Positions 55,743 through 64,000 are shown, counted from the first letter of the stretch. The stretch is 64,000 nucleotides of DNA from CAZNMF01 sp035547155 (GCA_035547155.1 DASZVJ010000034.1:8035-72034), one strand, 5' to 3'. Notes: generated by a model not told the origin, from the sequence alone. A program made the numbers and translations.

Positions 55743-57077
55743 TCAGCGCACCAGGCACGGCCGCTTCGGATCGAAGCGCCAGCCCGGCACCAAATACTGC
55801 ATCGCCATCGCGTCGTCGCGCGCGCCGAGCGCCGCGCGCTGGTAGAGCGCGTGAGCACGTTCGACGCGCTCCATGTCGAGCTCGATGCCGAGACCGGGCG
55901 CAGCGGGAACGGCGATCGCGCCGTCGACGATTCGCAGCGGCTCGCGCGTGAGGTGCTCACCGTCCTGCCAGATCCAGTGCGTGTCGATGGCGGTGACGTC
56001 GCCGGCGGCCGCGGCCGCCACGTGCGTGAACATCGCGAGCGACACGTCGAAGTGGTTGTTCGAGTGCGATCCCCACGTCAGGCCCCAGTCCCTGCAGCGC
56101 TGCGACACGCGCACGGATCCCGCCATCGTCCAGAAGTGCGGATCGGCAAGCGGGATGTCGACAGCGCGCAAGTGCAGCGCGTGCGTGAGCTGGCGCCAGT
56201 CCGTCGCGACCATGTTCGTCGCTGTGCGCAGGCCCGTCGCGCGCTTGAACTCCGCCAGGATCTCGCGGCCGGAGTAGCCGTCTTCGGCGCCGCACGGATC
56301 TTCGGCGTACGCGAGCAGGTCGCGGCGATCGCGGCAAAGCGCGACGGCCTCGTCGAGCGACCACGCGCCGTTGGGATCGAGCGAGAGCCGCGCGCGGGAG
56401 AATCGCGTGCGGAGCGCCGCGATCGCTTCCATCTCGTCGGCGCCGCTGAAAACGCCGCCTTTCAGCTTGAAATGCTTGAATCCGTAGCGTGCGTGCGCGG
56501 CGTCTGCCAGCGCGACGATCGCGTCTGGCGTCAGCGCCGGTTCGCGCCGCAGCCGCAGCCAGTCGTCTCCGCTCGACGACGATGCCTCGTACGGCAGATC
56601 CGTCTTACGGTGATCGCCGACGTAGAACAGATAGCCGAGCGTCTCGACCGACGTTCGCTGCTGGCCTTCGCCGAGCAGCGACGCGACCGGCACGCCAAGG
56701 CACTGGCCGACGAGATCCAGCAGCGCCGCTTCGATGGCGGTGACGACGTGAATCGCCGTGCGCTGATCGAACGTCTGCACGCCGCGGCCACCGGCATCGA
56801 GAGCACCGAAGCGCTCGAGGGCGCGCGCAAGGATGCGCGCATGCGATCCGATGGCCTCGCCGATCACGAGCGGCGCGGCATCGGTGAGCGTGCGCCGAAT
56901 CGCCTCGCCGCCCGGGACTTCGCCCACGCCTACGTGGCCGGACGCGTCCTCCATGATGACGAGGTTGCGCGTGAAGAACGGCCCGTGCGCGCCGCTCAGA
57001 TTGAGGAGCATGCTGTCGTGCCCCGCGACGGGGACGACGCGCATGCCAGTCACGAGAGGGGTGCCCGTCAACTCCAT
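55743..57077 (-). CDS. gudD: Glucarate dehydratase
   Basis: 444 residues, starting at the overlapping TGATG with the transporter's stop. Enolase-superfamily, glucarate dehydratase branch. It has K204/K206 in FKLKGG as base, metal ligands D234 (SLDPNG), E259 (AYAEDP) and N288 (TNMVATDW), and H338 in WGSHSNNHF as the second catalytic base. These align with the E. coli enzyme's positions within a residue or two. It converts D-glucarate, and likely L-idarate, to 5-dehydro-4-deoxyglucarate in the cytoplasm. With the GudP-like importer and the GarL-like aldolase it makes a complete entry route. Confidence 0.92.
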   Translation of the reverse strand: MELTGTPLVTGMRVVPVAGHDSMLLNLSGAHGPFFTRNLVIMEDASGHVGVGEVPGGEAIRRTLTDAAPLVIGEAIGSHARILARALERFGALDAGGRGVQTFDQRTAIHVVTAIEAALLDLVGQCLGVPVASLLGEGQQRTSVETLGYLFYVGDHRKTDLPYEASSSSGDDWLRLRREPALTPDAIVALADAAHARYGFKHFKLKGGVFSGADEMEAIAALRTRFSRARLSLDPNGAWSLDEAVALCRDRRDLLAYAEDPCGAEDGYSGREILAEFKRATGLRTATNMVATDWRQLTHALHLRAVDIPLADPHFWTMAGSVRVSQRCRDWGLTWGSHSNNHFDVSLAMFTHVAAAAAGDVTAIDTHWIWQDGEHLTREPLRIVDGAIAVPAAPGLGIELDMERVERAHALYQRAALGARDDAMAMQYLVPGWRFDPKRPCLVR

Positions 57078-58411
57078 CACGCGGTCTCCAGCTCGACACG
57101 CTCGATGTTGCCGACAATGAACACGTAGGCGACGACAGCCACGATCGCGTTGGCCGCGACGAAGATCAGTGCGCCGTTGAACGAGTGCGTCCACTGCACG
57201 ATATAGCCGATCACGATCGGCGTCGTGATGCCGGCGGTGTTGCCGAACATGTTGAAGAGCGCGCCGCTCAGACCTGCGATCTGTTTCGGCGACGTGTCCG
57301 ACACGACGGCCCAGCCCAGCGAGCCGATCCCTTTACCGAAGAACGCCAGCGCCATCAGACCGACGACGACCGGTGCCGAGTCGACGCCGTTGCAGAGGAT
57401 CATGCTCGTGGACAGCAGCATGCCGGCGACGATCGGCACCTTGCGCGCGACGTTGAGCGAATAGCCGAGGCGCAGCAGTCGATCCGAGATGACGCCGCCG
57501 AGCACGCCGCCGGCGAAGCCGCAGATCGCTGGCAGCGACGCCGCGATGCCCGCACGCAGGATCGACATGCCCCGCTGCTCGACCAGGTAGACCGGAAACC
57601 ACGTCAGAAAGAAGTACGTCATCGTCGTGATGCAGTACTGGGCGACGTAGATGCCGAGGAGCATGCGGTTGCCGAGCAGTTGCCGGATGTACGAACGCCG
57701 CGGCGCCGGTCCGTTCGCCGCGGTCTTCGACGGACGGTCCATGTCCACCAACGCGCCGCCGCGCGCGATGTGCTCGAGCTCGTGCGCACTCACCCGCGGA
57801 TGATTCGCCGGCGCGTGGACGACTCTCGCCCACACGATCGCGAGCGCGACGCCGAGCACGCCCATGACGAAGAAGACGTACGGCCAGCCGAACCGGAAGG
57901 TGATCCATCCGGTGATCGGCGCGAACATCGCCGTCGCGAAGTACTGCGCGGAGTTGAACACGGCGGACGCCGTGCCGCGTTCCGCCGTCGGAAACCAGGC
58001 GGCGACGATACGGCCGTTGCCGGGAAACGACGGCGCTTCGGCCAGCCCCAGCAGAAATCGGAGCAGGAACAGGACGACAACGGCGATGGCCGCGTCGAAG
58101 GCGCCGACGAAGCCCTGGAGAAACGTGAACGCCGACCACGCGACGATGCTCCAGAGGTAGACGCGCGCGGAGCCGAAACGATCCAGCAGCCAGCCGCCGG
58201 GAATCTGGCCCAGCGCGTACGCCCAGCCGAACGCGGAGAACGCGTAGCCCATCGCGATCTTGCTCAGGCCGAGCTGACGCGAGACGTCGCTGCCGGTGAT
58301 CGAGAGCGTCGCGCGATCCGCGTAGTTGATCGACGACGCGACGAACAGCATCAGCAGGATCGCGTAGCGCACGCGGCTGCGATCGGGGCGTGTGGACGAA
58401 GACGCGGACAT
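57077..58411 (-). CDS. gudP: MFS glucarate transporter (ACS family)
   Basis: 444 residues, twelve hydrophobic segments. The ACS opening is VRYAILLMLFVASSINYADRATLSITGSDVSRQLGLS, with GWLLDRFGSARVYLWS and LRFLLGLAEAPSFPGNGRIVAAWFPTAERGTASAVFNSAQYFATAMFAPI. These are near-standard for GudP/GarP proton-coupled glucarate/galactarate importers. Its stop overlaps the gudD start. It is an inner-membrane protein feeding the dehydratase encoded next. Confidence 0.88.
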   Translation of the reverse strand: MSASSSTRPDRSRVRYAILLMLFVASSINYADRATLSITGSDVSRQLGLSKIAMGYAFSAFGWAYALGQIPGGWLLDRFGSARVYLWSIVAWSAFTFLQGFVGAFDAAIAVVVLFLLRFLLGLAEAPSFPGNGRIVAAWFPTAERGTASAVFNSAQYFATAMFAPITGWITFRFGWPYVFFVMGVLGVALAIVWARVVHAPANHPRVSAHELEHIARGGALVDMDRPSKTAANGPAPRRSYIRQLLGNRMLLGIYVAQYCITTMTYFFLTWFPVYLVEQRGMSILRAGIAASLPAICGFAGGVLGGVISDRLLRLGYSLNVARKVPIVAGMLLSTSMILCNGVDSAPVVVGLMALAFFGKGIGSLGWAVVSDTSPKQIAGLSGALFNMFGNTAGITTPIVIGYIVQWTHSFNGALIFVAANAIVAVVAYVFIVGNIERVELETA

Positions 58412-58435
58412 GGCGCGAGGACGCGGGGCGCGCGT

Positions 58436-59551
58436 CTAGCTCTCGGCCGACACGGCGGCGATCAACGCTTTGATGTAGCCGAACGCGAAGACGAAGCCCG
58501 TCATGCTGTCGAGGCCGGGCACGGCCGGCACGTGGTCGGGCATCATCATGCCGTCGTAGCCGACTTCCTTGTAGACGCGCATCGCCCGCAGCATGTCGAC
58601 GCTGCCGTTGTCGATGAACGTCTCGCGGAAGTTCAGGAGGCCGCCTTCGATGTTGCGGAAGTGCACGCTGAAGATCTTCCCGCGCGATCCGAAATAGCGA
58701 ATCACGTCGTAGATCTGTTCGCCGGGCTTCTCGAGCTGTTCGGACACGGTGCCCTGACAGAAGTTCAGGCCGTGGTACGGGCTCTCCTTGATCGACACGA
58801 ACCGCTTCAAGCCGTCCGGCGACGCGAGCACGGCGTCGACGCCGCGCCATCCCGATCCGCGCGGCAGCCCGGGATCCTGCGGATGACAGCCGATCCTGAC
58901 CTTGTACTCCTCAGCCACCGGGACGACGCGCTCGAGGAAGTAGGTGATGCGTTCCCAGTACGTGTCCGCGTCGATCCGGCCCGCGATCGTCAGCGGCGGA
59001 TCCTGCTTCGCACCGGCGTAGACGAACTCGCTGTAGCGCGCGCCGCCGCGGCCTTGTGCCGCGCCGGTGCGGACGACGCCGAGCAGCGTGAAGTTGTACT
59101 TGACCTGCTGAATGCCGGCGCGTGAGCAGTTGCGAATCATCTCGCAGATGGCGTCGATGTCGCGATCGCGCTCGGCGCTCGCGCCGAGATAGATGGCCGG
59201 CAGCTCAGCCGTCCCGATCTCGTGCGAGCTCATCGGGAGCGGCAGCATGTCGAGCGAGATGCCGTGCGCTTCGACGCGCTCGCGGCGCTTCGACAACGCG
59301 TCGACAGACCAGGTGTCATCGAGCTTGGCCGACGGCAGACTGCCGCAGATGTTGTTGACGCCGAACGCCGCGAACACGCGGAGCATCTCGTCGGCGTCGC
59401 CCTGCTGCGTGCCAATTTTCATCAGCGCCCTGCGCGGCGCCGTGGATGGCGGCGCGGGCGACGCGGCGATCTGCGCGCTCACGACCGCTTCCGCGAGGGC
59501 GCCCACGGACAGTCCCGTGCTCGCGAGCCGGACGAACTCCCGTCGATGCAT
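58436..59551 (-). CDS. Mannonate dehydratase-like protein with Tat-type leader
   Basis: 371 residues from the ATG at 59551, behind AGGAG. The N-terminus RREFVRLASTGLSVGALAEAVVSAQ looks like a twin-arginine signal. The TIM-barrel part matches UxuA: metal ligands in IGCHPQDPG, HGLNFCQGTVSE, VHFRNIEGG and GMMMPDHVPAVPG. UxuA normally turns D-mannonate into 2-dehydro-3-deoxygluconate in the cytoplasm, so an export signal is odd. It may be a lineage-specific periplasmic version or a relative with another substrate. It is followed by gudP, so it belongs to the same aldarate/uronate operon. Confidence 0.75.
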   Translation of the reverse strand: MHRREFVRLASTGLSVGALAEAVVSAQIAASPAPPSTAPRRALMKIGTQQGDADEMLRVFAAFGVNNICGSLPSAKLDDTWSVDALSKRRERVEAHGISLDMLPLPMSSHEIGTAELPAIYLGASAERDRDIDAICEMIRNCSRAGIQQVKYNFTLLGVVRTGAAQGRGGARYSEFVYAGAKQDPPLTIAGRIDADTYWERITYFLERVVPVAEEYKVRIGCHPQDPGLPRGSGWRGVDAVLASPDGLKRFVSIKESPYHGLNFCQGTVSEQLEKPGEQIYDVIRYFGSRGKIFSVHFRNIEGGLLNFRETFIDNGSVDMLRAMRVYKEVGYDGMMMPDHVPAVPGLDSMTGFVFAFGYIKALIAAVSAES

Positions 59552-59650
59552 GCGTGCTCCTGTGGGTGACGCTGAAATACTACGGGCCGGCGGCGCGCGG
59601 AGCAATGCTCACTTCGACGTGCCGAGGACGAAGCGATAGACTCTGCGCGC

Positions 59651-60421
59651 ATGGACCTGCCCGTCAACATCTTCAAGCGCGCGCTCGCAGACGGCCGGCT
59701 GCAAATCGGCCTGTGGTCGTGTCTGTCGAGCCCGAACACCGTCGAGGTCATCGCCGGTTCCGGCTTCGATTGGATTCTGTTCGACACCGAGCATTCGCCG
59801 AACGACGTGCCGATGGTGCTCGATCAGCTGCGCGCGGCCGTCGGCGGCACCGCGCATCCGATCGTGCGGCCGGCGTGGAACGACACCGTGCTGATGAAGC
59901 GGTTCCTGGACATCGGCGTGCAGACGTTCCTGGTGCCGTACGTCCAGAACGCCGAGGAAGCGCGCAAGGCCGTGGCCTCGACGCGCTATCCGCCCGACGG
60001 CGTGCGCGGATTCGCGGTCGCGACGCGCGCGTCACGATTCGGACGCGTGACGGGCTATCACGCGCGCGCGGCCGGCGAGATTTGCGTGCTGGTCCAGGTC
60101 GAGACGCGCGCGGCTTTGAGTCAGATCGAAGCGATTGCGGCTGTCGACGGCGTCGACGGCGTGTTCATCGGCCCGGGCGATCTCTCCGCCGATCTCGGCC
60201 ATCTCGGCAATCCGGCCCATCCCGACGTCCAGGCGATCATCGAGGACGCGATCGTCCGGATCAAAGCCGCCGGTAGCGTTCCCGGAATTCTGACGGGCGA
60301 CGAGACGCTCGCGCGCCGGTACATCGAGCTCGGCTGCGGCTATGTCGCGGTGGGATCGGACATCGGGATCCTCGCACGCGGCAGCGAGCGGCTCGCGGCG
60401 AAGTTCAAGACGCCGAAATAG
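59651..60421 (+). CDS. garL: HpcH/HpaI aldolase, 2-dehydro-3-deoxyglucarate aldolase type
   Basis: 256 residues. Class II aldolase of the HpcH/HpaI family: H48 in FDTEHSPND as base, R73 in IVRPAWND, metal ligands E151 (VQVETRAAL) and D177 (IGPGDLSADLG). These match GarL positions closely. It splits 5-dehydro-4-deoxyglucarate (or the 3-deoxy isomer) into pyruvate and tartronate semialdehyde. It is divergent from uxuA-gudP-gudD and completes the glucarate pathway. Rhamnonate- or hydroxyheptanedioate-type aldolases are close relatives, so specificity rests on context. Confidence 0.8.
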   Translation: MDLPVNIFKRALADGRLQIGLWSCLSSPNTVEVIAGSGFDWILFDTEHSPNDVPMVLDQLRAAVGGTAHPIVRPAWNDTVLMKRFLDIGVQTFLVPYVQNAEEARKAVASTRYPPDGVRGFAVATRASRFGRVTGYHARAAGEICVLVQVETRAALSQIEAIAAVDGVDGVFIGPGDLSADLGHLGNPAHPDVQAIIEDAIVRIKAAGSVPGILTGDETLARRYIELGCGYVAVGSDIGILARGSERLAAKFKTPK

Positions 60422-60425
60422 CCCT

Positions 60426-60466
60426 CGCTACGACTCGATCGACAACACGCCCGGATCTTCGATCAG
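60426..60466. repeat. Left direct repeat: copy of the E2 gene's 3' end
   Basis: 41 bp identical at 39 positions to 63612-63652. Read on the minus strand it encodes LIEDPGVLSIES and a TAG stop, the last 12 codons of the 2-oxoacid dehydrogenase E2 gene. It starts five bases after the garL stop and precedes the PadR-permease module by about 20 bases. Confidence 0.85.
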
Positions 60467-60487
60467 ACGGAGCCCTCCCCGTCCCTG

Positions 60488-60517
60488 TTGACATCCGACC
60501 CAAGACGATGTCATGTT
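60488..60517 (+). promoter_or_regulatory. padR promoter with TGACATC/GATGTCA operator
   Basis: TTGACA (60488-60493), 18 bases, CATGTT (60512-60517). A perfect inverted repeat TGACATC-N11-GATGTCA (60489-60495, 60507-60513) spans the -35 to the -10, with ACAT/ATGT cores as in known PadR operators. Confidence 0.55.
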
Positions 60518-60525
60518 CTGGTCGG

Positions 60526-60879
60526 ATGCCTTCCCAAAACAACTCCGACGATCGCATCGCCCTCCTGCAGGGCACGCTCGACGTGCTCATTCTCAAAATC
60601 CTCGTGCTCGGCCCGTGTCACGGGCAGGGCATCGCGCGCTCCATCCAACGTCAGTCGGAAGCGGTCTTTTTCGTCGATCATGGCTCGCTCTATCTTGCTC
60701 TCCAGCGCCTTGAAGACAAGAAGTGGATCAGCGCCAAGTGGGGCGTCAGTGAGAACAACCGCAAGGCGCGCTTCTATTCGCTGACGGCCAAGGGACGCCA
60801 GCAGCTCGCAGAAAAGACCAGCGAGTGGCAGCGGTTGACGAGAGCGATGGGATTGATTCTGAACCGCCAGGAGGCCTAG
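60526..60879 (+). CDS. PadR-family regulator
   Basis: 117 residues from the ATG at 60526; an earlier ATG at 60508 lies inside the operator. The winged helix reads LLQGTLDVLILKILVLG, CHGQGIARSIQRQS, VDHGSLYLALQRLEDKKWI and NNRKARFYSLTAKGRQQ. The usual EEGSLYPALQRM is VDHGSLYLALQRL here. The predicted transcript starts only a few bases before the ATG, so it may be nearly leaderless. The permease follows two bases later. Confidence 0.88.
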   Translation: MPSQNNSDDRIALLQGTLDVLILKILVLGPCHGQGIARSIQRQSEAVFFVDHGSLYLALQRLEDKKWISAKWGVSENNRKARFYSLTAKGRQQLAEKTSEWQRLTRAMGLILNRQEA

Positions 60880-60881
60880 TC

Positions 60882-63512
60882 GTGTTCAGACGCAGAAGAA
60901 GCGCGGACGATTTTGCCGAGGAGATCAAATCGCATGTCGAGCTCGAAGCCGATGAGTTACAGAGCGACGGCTTGAGCGAAGACGAGGCGCGGCGCAGGGC
61001 AAGAGTCGAATTCGGCAACGCGCAGACAGCGCAAGAACGCTTCTATCTCAGGAGCCGTATCGTCTGGCTCGACAATCTGCTCCACGATATGAAATTCGCG
61101 ATTCGTCAGCTGACAAGACATCCGGGCTTCGCCGCCATTGCCATCGTCACTCTTGCGCTGGGTATCGCCGCCAACAGCACGATCGTCAGTTGGATCAACT
61201 CGACGCTCCTCGATCCTATTCCCGGAATCCCGCACACGAGCGACATGATCACGGTCATGCGCGGCGAGCGAAGCGAGCATCCCACGCCGCCCTTTTCGTA
61301 CCTCGACTACGCGGACCTTCGCGAGAGCACGCGGAGCTTCACCGGGTTACTCGCTTATCACGACGACTACATGGCGATCACGGACTCGGGCACGCCAGAG
61401 CGCATTTATGGGACGCTGACGTCGTCGAATTACTTTGAGGTACTCGGTGTGCGCCCGTTCCTCGGCCGGTCGCTTGAATCGACTGCGTCAAATGAGCGGC
61501 TGGGTACAGCGGAAGCGGTGCTCGGCTACGGTTTGTGGCAGCACCATTTTGGCGCGGATCCTTCGATCATTGGAAAGGTCGTTCATATCAATCTGCGTCC
61601 GTTCACGATTGTCGGTGTCGCCCCCGAGGGTTTCCAAGGCTGCCTGAGCGGATTGCGGTCCGATCTATGGATACCGCTTGGCATGGATTCGCAGATTTCG
61701 GGTGACGAACGAATCAAGTATCGCGACGTCCCATGGCTCAACGTGCTCGGCAAGCTCAAGCCGGGAGTCGATCATCGCCGGGCTGAAACCGAGCTGAATA
61801 TCCTGATGCAGCGCCTCGCGGAGCGGTTTCCGGATGCGCACAAGGGACCGAACACGATCTCTTCCGATCCGCTGTGGCGGTCGCCCTTTGGCGTGAATGT
61901 CTATCTTTATGGAACGCTGCCCATTCTGTTCGCGCTGGCGTCGGTGCTCTTGCTGCTGGTCTGCGCGAACCTGGCGAATCTTCTATTGGTGCGCTCGGTG
62001 GCGCGCCGGCGCGAATTTGCCATTCGCCTGTCGATAGGGGCAACCCGCTGGAGGCTGGTGCTTCAGCTGATGGTGGAGAATGCGTTGATCGCTCTGGCAG
62101 GAGGCGGGCTCGCGCTGTTGTTGACCACATGGACGGCACGCGGATTATCGGCGTTTCTGCCGCCCACGACGCTTCCTCTTGTGCTGAACGGACACGTTGA
62201 CCGCACGGTGCTAGTGGCGACCACCATGATGTCGCTTCTCGCTGCCGCGGTGTCCGGCGTTGTGCCGGCGCTTCGAGCTTCCCGCATCGCCCTCGCTCCG
62301 GTGTCTACCTTGAGGGAGGAAGGACTCAATACCTCCGGAGGCATCCACAAGTCACGCCTGGCAGGAGGACTGGTCGTCGGACAGATTGCGTTGGCGATGC
62401 TGCTACTGGTCTGTGCCGGACTTCTGGTCAGCAGCCAGCAGAAGGCACAGGATGCCTATCCGGGGTTCGATCCCAGCCACGTGTTTCTCGCGAGCTTTGA
62501 TCTGAAACCGGTCGGCTATTCCAGAGCGCAGGGCGTCGAGTTTGACAAACAAATGCTCGTGCGCCTGAAATCGCTGCCGGGCGTCCAGTCGGTCACGCTG
62601 GGAGATTTCTCGCCACTGAGTTACACCCTTCACACGGATCTCATCCTGCCTGAAGGCTATGTGCCCAGGAAGAATGAGTCCATGGAGGTCGACAGGGGTG
62701 TCGTCGGGCCGGAGTACCTGCGGACGGTACGAACACCCTTGCTGGCCGGACGAGACTTTACCGACAGGGACAATGACAGCGCGCCGCCGGTCTCGATCAT
62801 CAACAAGGCATTGGCCGACCGCTATTGGCAAGGACAGGACCCGATCGGCAAGCGGCTGCAGGTGGCCCGCCAGTGGACGACAGTGGTTGGTGTGGCCGCC
62901 AATGGTAAGTACCGGCGTCTGGTCTACGACACTGCCCCGCTGGTGCTGATTCCGATGTTGCAGAGTTACAGGACCGACCAGGTTGTATATGTGCGTGTCG
63001 CTGGCGATCCTATGGCCTATGCTCCTGCCGTCGAACGAACAGTTCACGAGCTCGATTCTGATTTGCCGCTCTTCAGCGAGACCACGCTCGCCGCGAACAT
63101 GCGGTTGGGGAATGCCTTTGAGCGCATCGCGGCAGCCTTCGCAGGTTCATTCGGGCTGGTGGCTCTCATCCTCGCTGCCATCGGCGTGTATGGTGTGGTT
63201 GCCTATGCCACGAAACAACGCACCCGTGAAATCGGCATTCGCATGGCGCTCGGTGCAGGCAAGCGGGACGTGTTTCGCCAAGTCCTGGGACGAGGCTTGC
63301 AGCTTACGGGCTTGGGCCTGGTCCTCGGTCTGATGATCTCGTTTGCGCTTACCCGCTATCTACGAGGCCTGCTCTATGGCGTGGGGACGGCGGACTGGCT
63401 GACATTCGTCATGGTGGCCATTCTTCTCTGCGTCGCGACACTGATTGCCTGTTTTGTTCCTGCCCGCCGCGCCGCATCGATAGATCCCGTGCGGGCCTTG
63501 CGGACAGAATGA
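60882..63512 (+). CDS. ADOP-family orphan ABC permease
   Basis: 876 residues from the GTG at 60882, with AGGAGG inside the end of padR. The N-terminal extension (RSADDFAEEIKSHVELEADELQSDGLSEDEARRRARVEFGN) is the standard type. It is followed by FAAIAIVTLALGIAANSTIVSWINSTLLDPIPG, a MacB-like periplasmic domain, an FtsX block (CANLANLLLVRSVARRREFAIRLSIG) and the second copy (TREIGIRMALGAGKRDVFRQVLG), ending ARRAASIDPVRALRTE. By eye, third codon positions are less G/C biased than in neighbouring genes and TTA/CTA codons occur, hinting at a different origin. The module is bounded by direct repeats. Confidence 0.9.
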   Translation: MFRRRRSADDFAEEIKSHVELEADELQSDGLSEDEARRRARVEFGNAQTAQERFYLRSRIVWLDNLLHDMKFAIRQLTRHPGFAAIAIVTLALGIAANSTIVSWINSTLLDPIPGIPHTSDMITVMRGERSEHPTPPFSYLDYADLRESTRSFTGLLAYHDDYMAITDSGTPERIYGTLTSSNYFEVLGVRPFLGRSLESTASNERLGTAEAVLGYGLWQHHFGADPSIIGKVVHINLRPFTIVGVAPEGFQGCLSGLRSDLWIPLGMDSQISGDERIKYRDVPWLNVLGKLKPGVDHRRAETELNILMQRLAERFPDAHKGPNTISSDPLWRSPFGVNVYLYGTLPILFALASVLLLLVCANLANLLLVRSVARRREFAIRLSIGATRWRLVLQLMVENALIALAGGGLALLLTTWTARGLSAFLPPTTLPLVLNGHVDRTVLVATTMMSLLAAAVSGVVPALRASRIALAPVSTLREEGLNTSGGIHKSRLAGGLVVGQIALAMLLLVCAGLLVSSQQKAQDAYPGFDPSHVFLASFDLKPVGYSRAQGVEFDKQMLVRLKSLPGVQSVTLGDFSPLSYTLHTDLILPEGYVPRKNESMEVDRGVVGPEYLRTVRTPLLAGRDFTDRDNDSAPPVSIINKALADRYWQGQDPIGKRLQVARQWTTVVGVAANGKYRRLVYDTAPLVLIPMLQSYRTDQVVYVRVAGDPMAYAPAVERTVHELDSDLPLFSETTLAANMRLGNAFERIAAAFAGSFGLVALILAAIGVYGVVAYATKQRTREIGIRMALGAGKRDVFRQVLGRGLQLTGLGLVLGLMISFALTRYLRGLLYGVGTADWLTFVMVAILLCVATLIACFVPARRAASIDPVRALRTE

Positions 63513-63611
63513 CCAAGGTACACCGACATCGGACCTACGGCATGACGCCGGCATCGCGGATGGTGAAGCGGTCATTGAGCGAGAACAGCCTCTGCTTCAT
63601 AACGTAGCGCA

Positions 63612-63652
63612 CGCTACGACTCGATCAGCAACACGCCCGGATCTTCGATCAG
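63612..63652. repeat. Right direct repeat: native 3' end of the E2 gene
   Basis: The partner of 60426-60466. Here the 41 bp are the real end of the E2 coding sequence (LIEDPGVLLIES and stop). The two mismatches fall together at 63627-63628 and change one codon (Leu here, Ser in the left copy). Confidence 0.85.
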
Positions 63653-64000
63653 CTCTTTGACGCGCACGAGGAACCGCACGGCTTCGGCGCCGTCGACGAT
63701 GCGGTGATCGTAGGTGAGCGCGGTGTACATCATCGGCCGCAGGACGACCTGGCCGTTGACGCCGGCGGGACGTTCTTTGATTGCGTGCAGACCGAGGATG
63801 CCGACCTGCGGCGGATTGAGGATCGGCGTGCTCATGAGCGAGCCGAACACGCCGCCGTTCGTGATGCTGAACGTGCCGCCCTTGATGTCCTCGAGCGTGA
63901 GCGTGCCGTCGTTCGCCTTGCGCGCGAAGTCGCGGATCGTGCTCTCGATCGCGGCGAACGACAGCGCGTCCGCGTCGCGCAGCACCGGCACGACGAGCCC
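63614..64000 (-). CDS. 2-oxoacid dehydrogenase E2 acyltransferase, C-terminal part (start outside window)
   Basis: About 129 C-terminal residues are in the window. The catalytic acyltransferase domain shows FSITNGGVFGSLMSTPILNPPQVGILGLHAI, the trimer-forming part, and the active-site His-Asp in LTYDHRIVDGAEAVRFLVRVKELIEDPG. The sequence resembles dihydrolipoamide succinyltransferase (SucB/OdhB) of the 2-oxoglutarate dehydrogenase complex more than the pyruvate E2. The lipoyl and E3-binding domains lie beyond the window edge. It is probably the gene into whose 3' end the PadR-permease module integrated. Confidence 0.88.
   Translation of the reverse strand, partial: GLVVPVLRDADALSFAAIESTIRDFARKANDGTLTLEDIKGGTFSITNGGVFGSLMSTPILNPPQVGILGLHAIKERPAGVNGQVVLRPMMYTALTYDHRIVDGAEAVRFLVRVKELIEDPGVLLIES

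Overview
The window is a stretch of GC-rich bacterial chromosome. Genes lie on both strands, and almost every long antisense reading frame is a shadow of a real gene. The lineage is most likely Acidobacteriota, perhaps Vicinamibacteria. This is an inference from five large orphan permeases of the acidobacterial MacB/FtsX type (ADOP), five small PadR regulators (four paired with a permease) and a VWFA-related secreted protein. No rRNA, tRNA, CRISPR array, transposase or integrase was seen.

Layout. 1-8 kb: a surface-glycan locus with two glycosyltransferases, a capsule-synthase-like protein, a giant DUF115/Maf-like protein with a propeller-like C-terminus, and a TylF-type O-methyltransferase. 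8-11 kb: CHY zinc finger, GH18 protein, and an SdpR-SdpI-DoxX operon with a palindromic operator. 11-15 kb: an orphan ADOP permease, then a quinone-detoxification pair (MhqD/MhqO-like) whose divergent HxlR regulator and shared promoter appear to have been deleted. 15-24.7 kb: an MFS transporter, a secreted DOMON-like protein, a three-gene cytosolic phosphorelay (a 1454-aa HAMP-repeat hybrid kinase, a second hybrid kinase and a lone receiver) and an aldo/keto reductase. 24.7-32.5 kb: a PadR-permease pair, a lipoprotein, an outer-membrane protein, a PIG-L deacetylase overlapping a PLP decarboxylase, a Gdx-type SMR exporter and an orphan PadR.

32.5-39.7 kb: methyltransferase, cupin, a Crp/Fnr regulator, a VWFA/TPR pair, and a divergent hemerythrin/DUF2249 pair whose intergenic region holds two perfect TTGCG-N4-CGCAA boxes. 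This suggests a nitric-oxide-responsive unit. 39.8-46 kb: two tandem PadR-permease modules. 46-55.7 kb: RCC1-like protein, LtrA, DinB, two tandem paralogous lipoproteins, a secreted esterase, an Ig-like lipoprotein and a propeller protein. 55.7-60.4 kb: an aldarate/uronate catabolic cluster (GudD, GudP, UxuA-like, GarL). 60.4-63.65 kb: another PadR-permease module bounded by 41-bp direct repeats that copy the 3' end of the 2-oxoacid dehydrogenase E2 gene at the window edge.

The most unusual items are the repeat-bounded PadR-permease cassette, the regulator/enzyme deletion scar at about 14.84 kb, the exactly spaced Crp/Fnr boxes at 37.5 kb, and the DUF115-propeller fusion.
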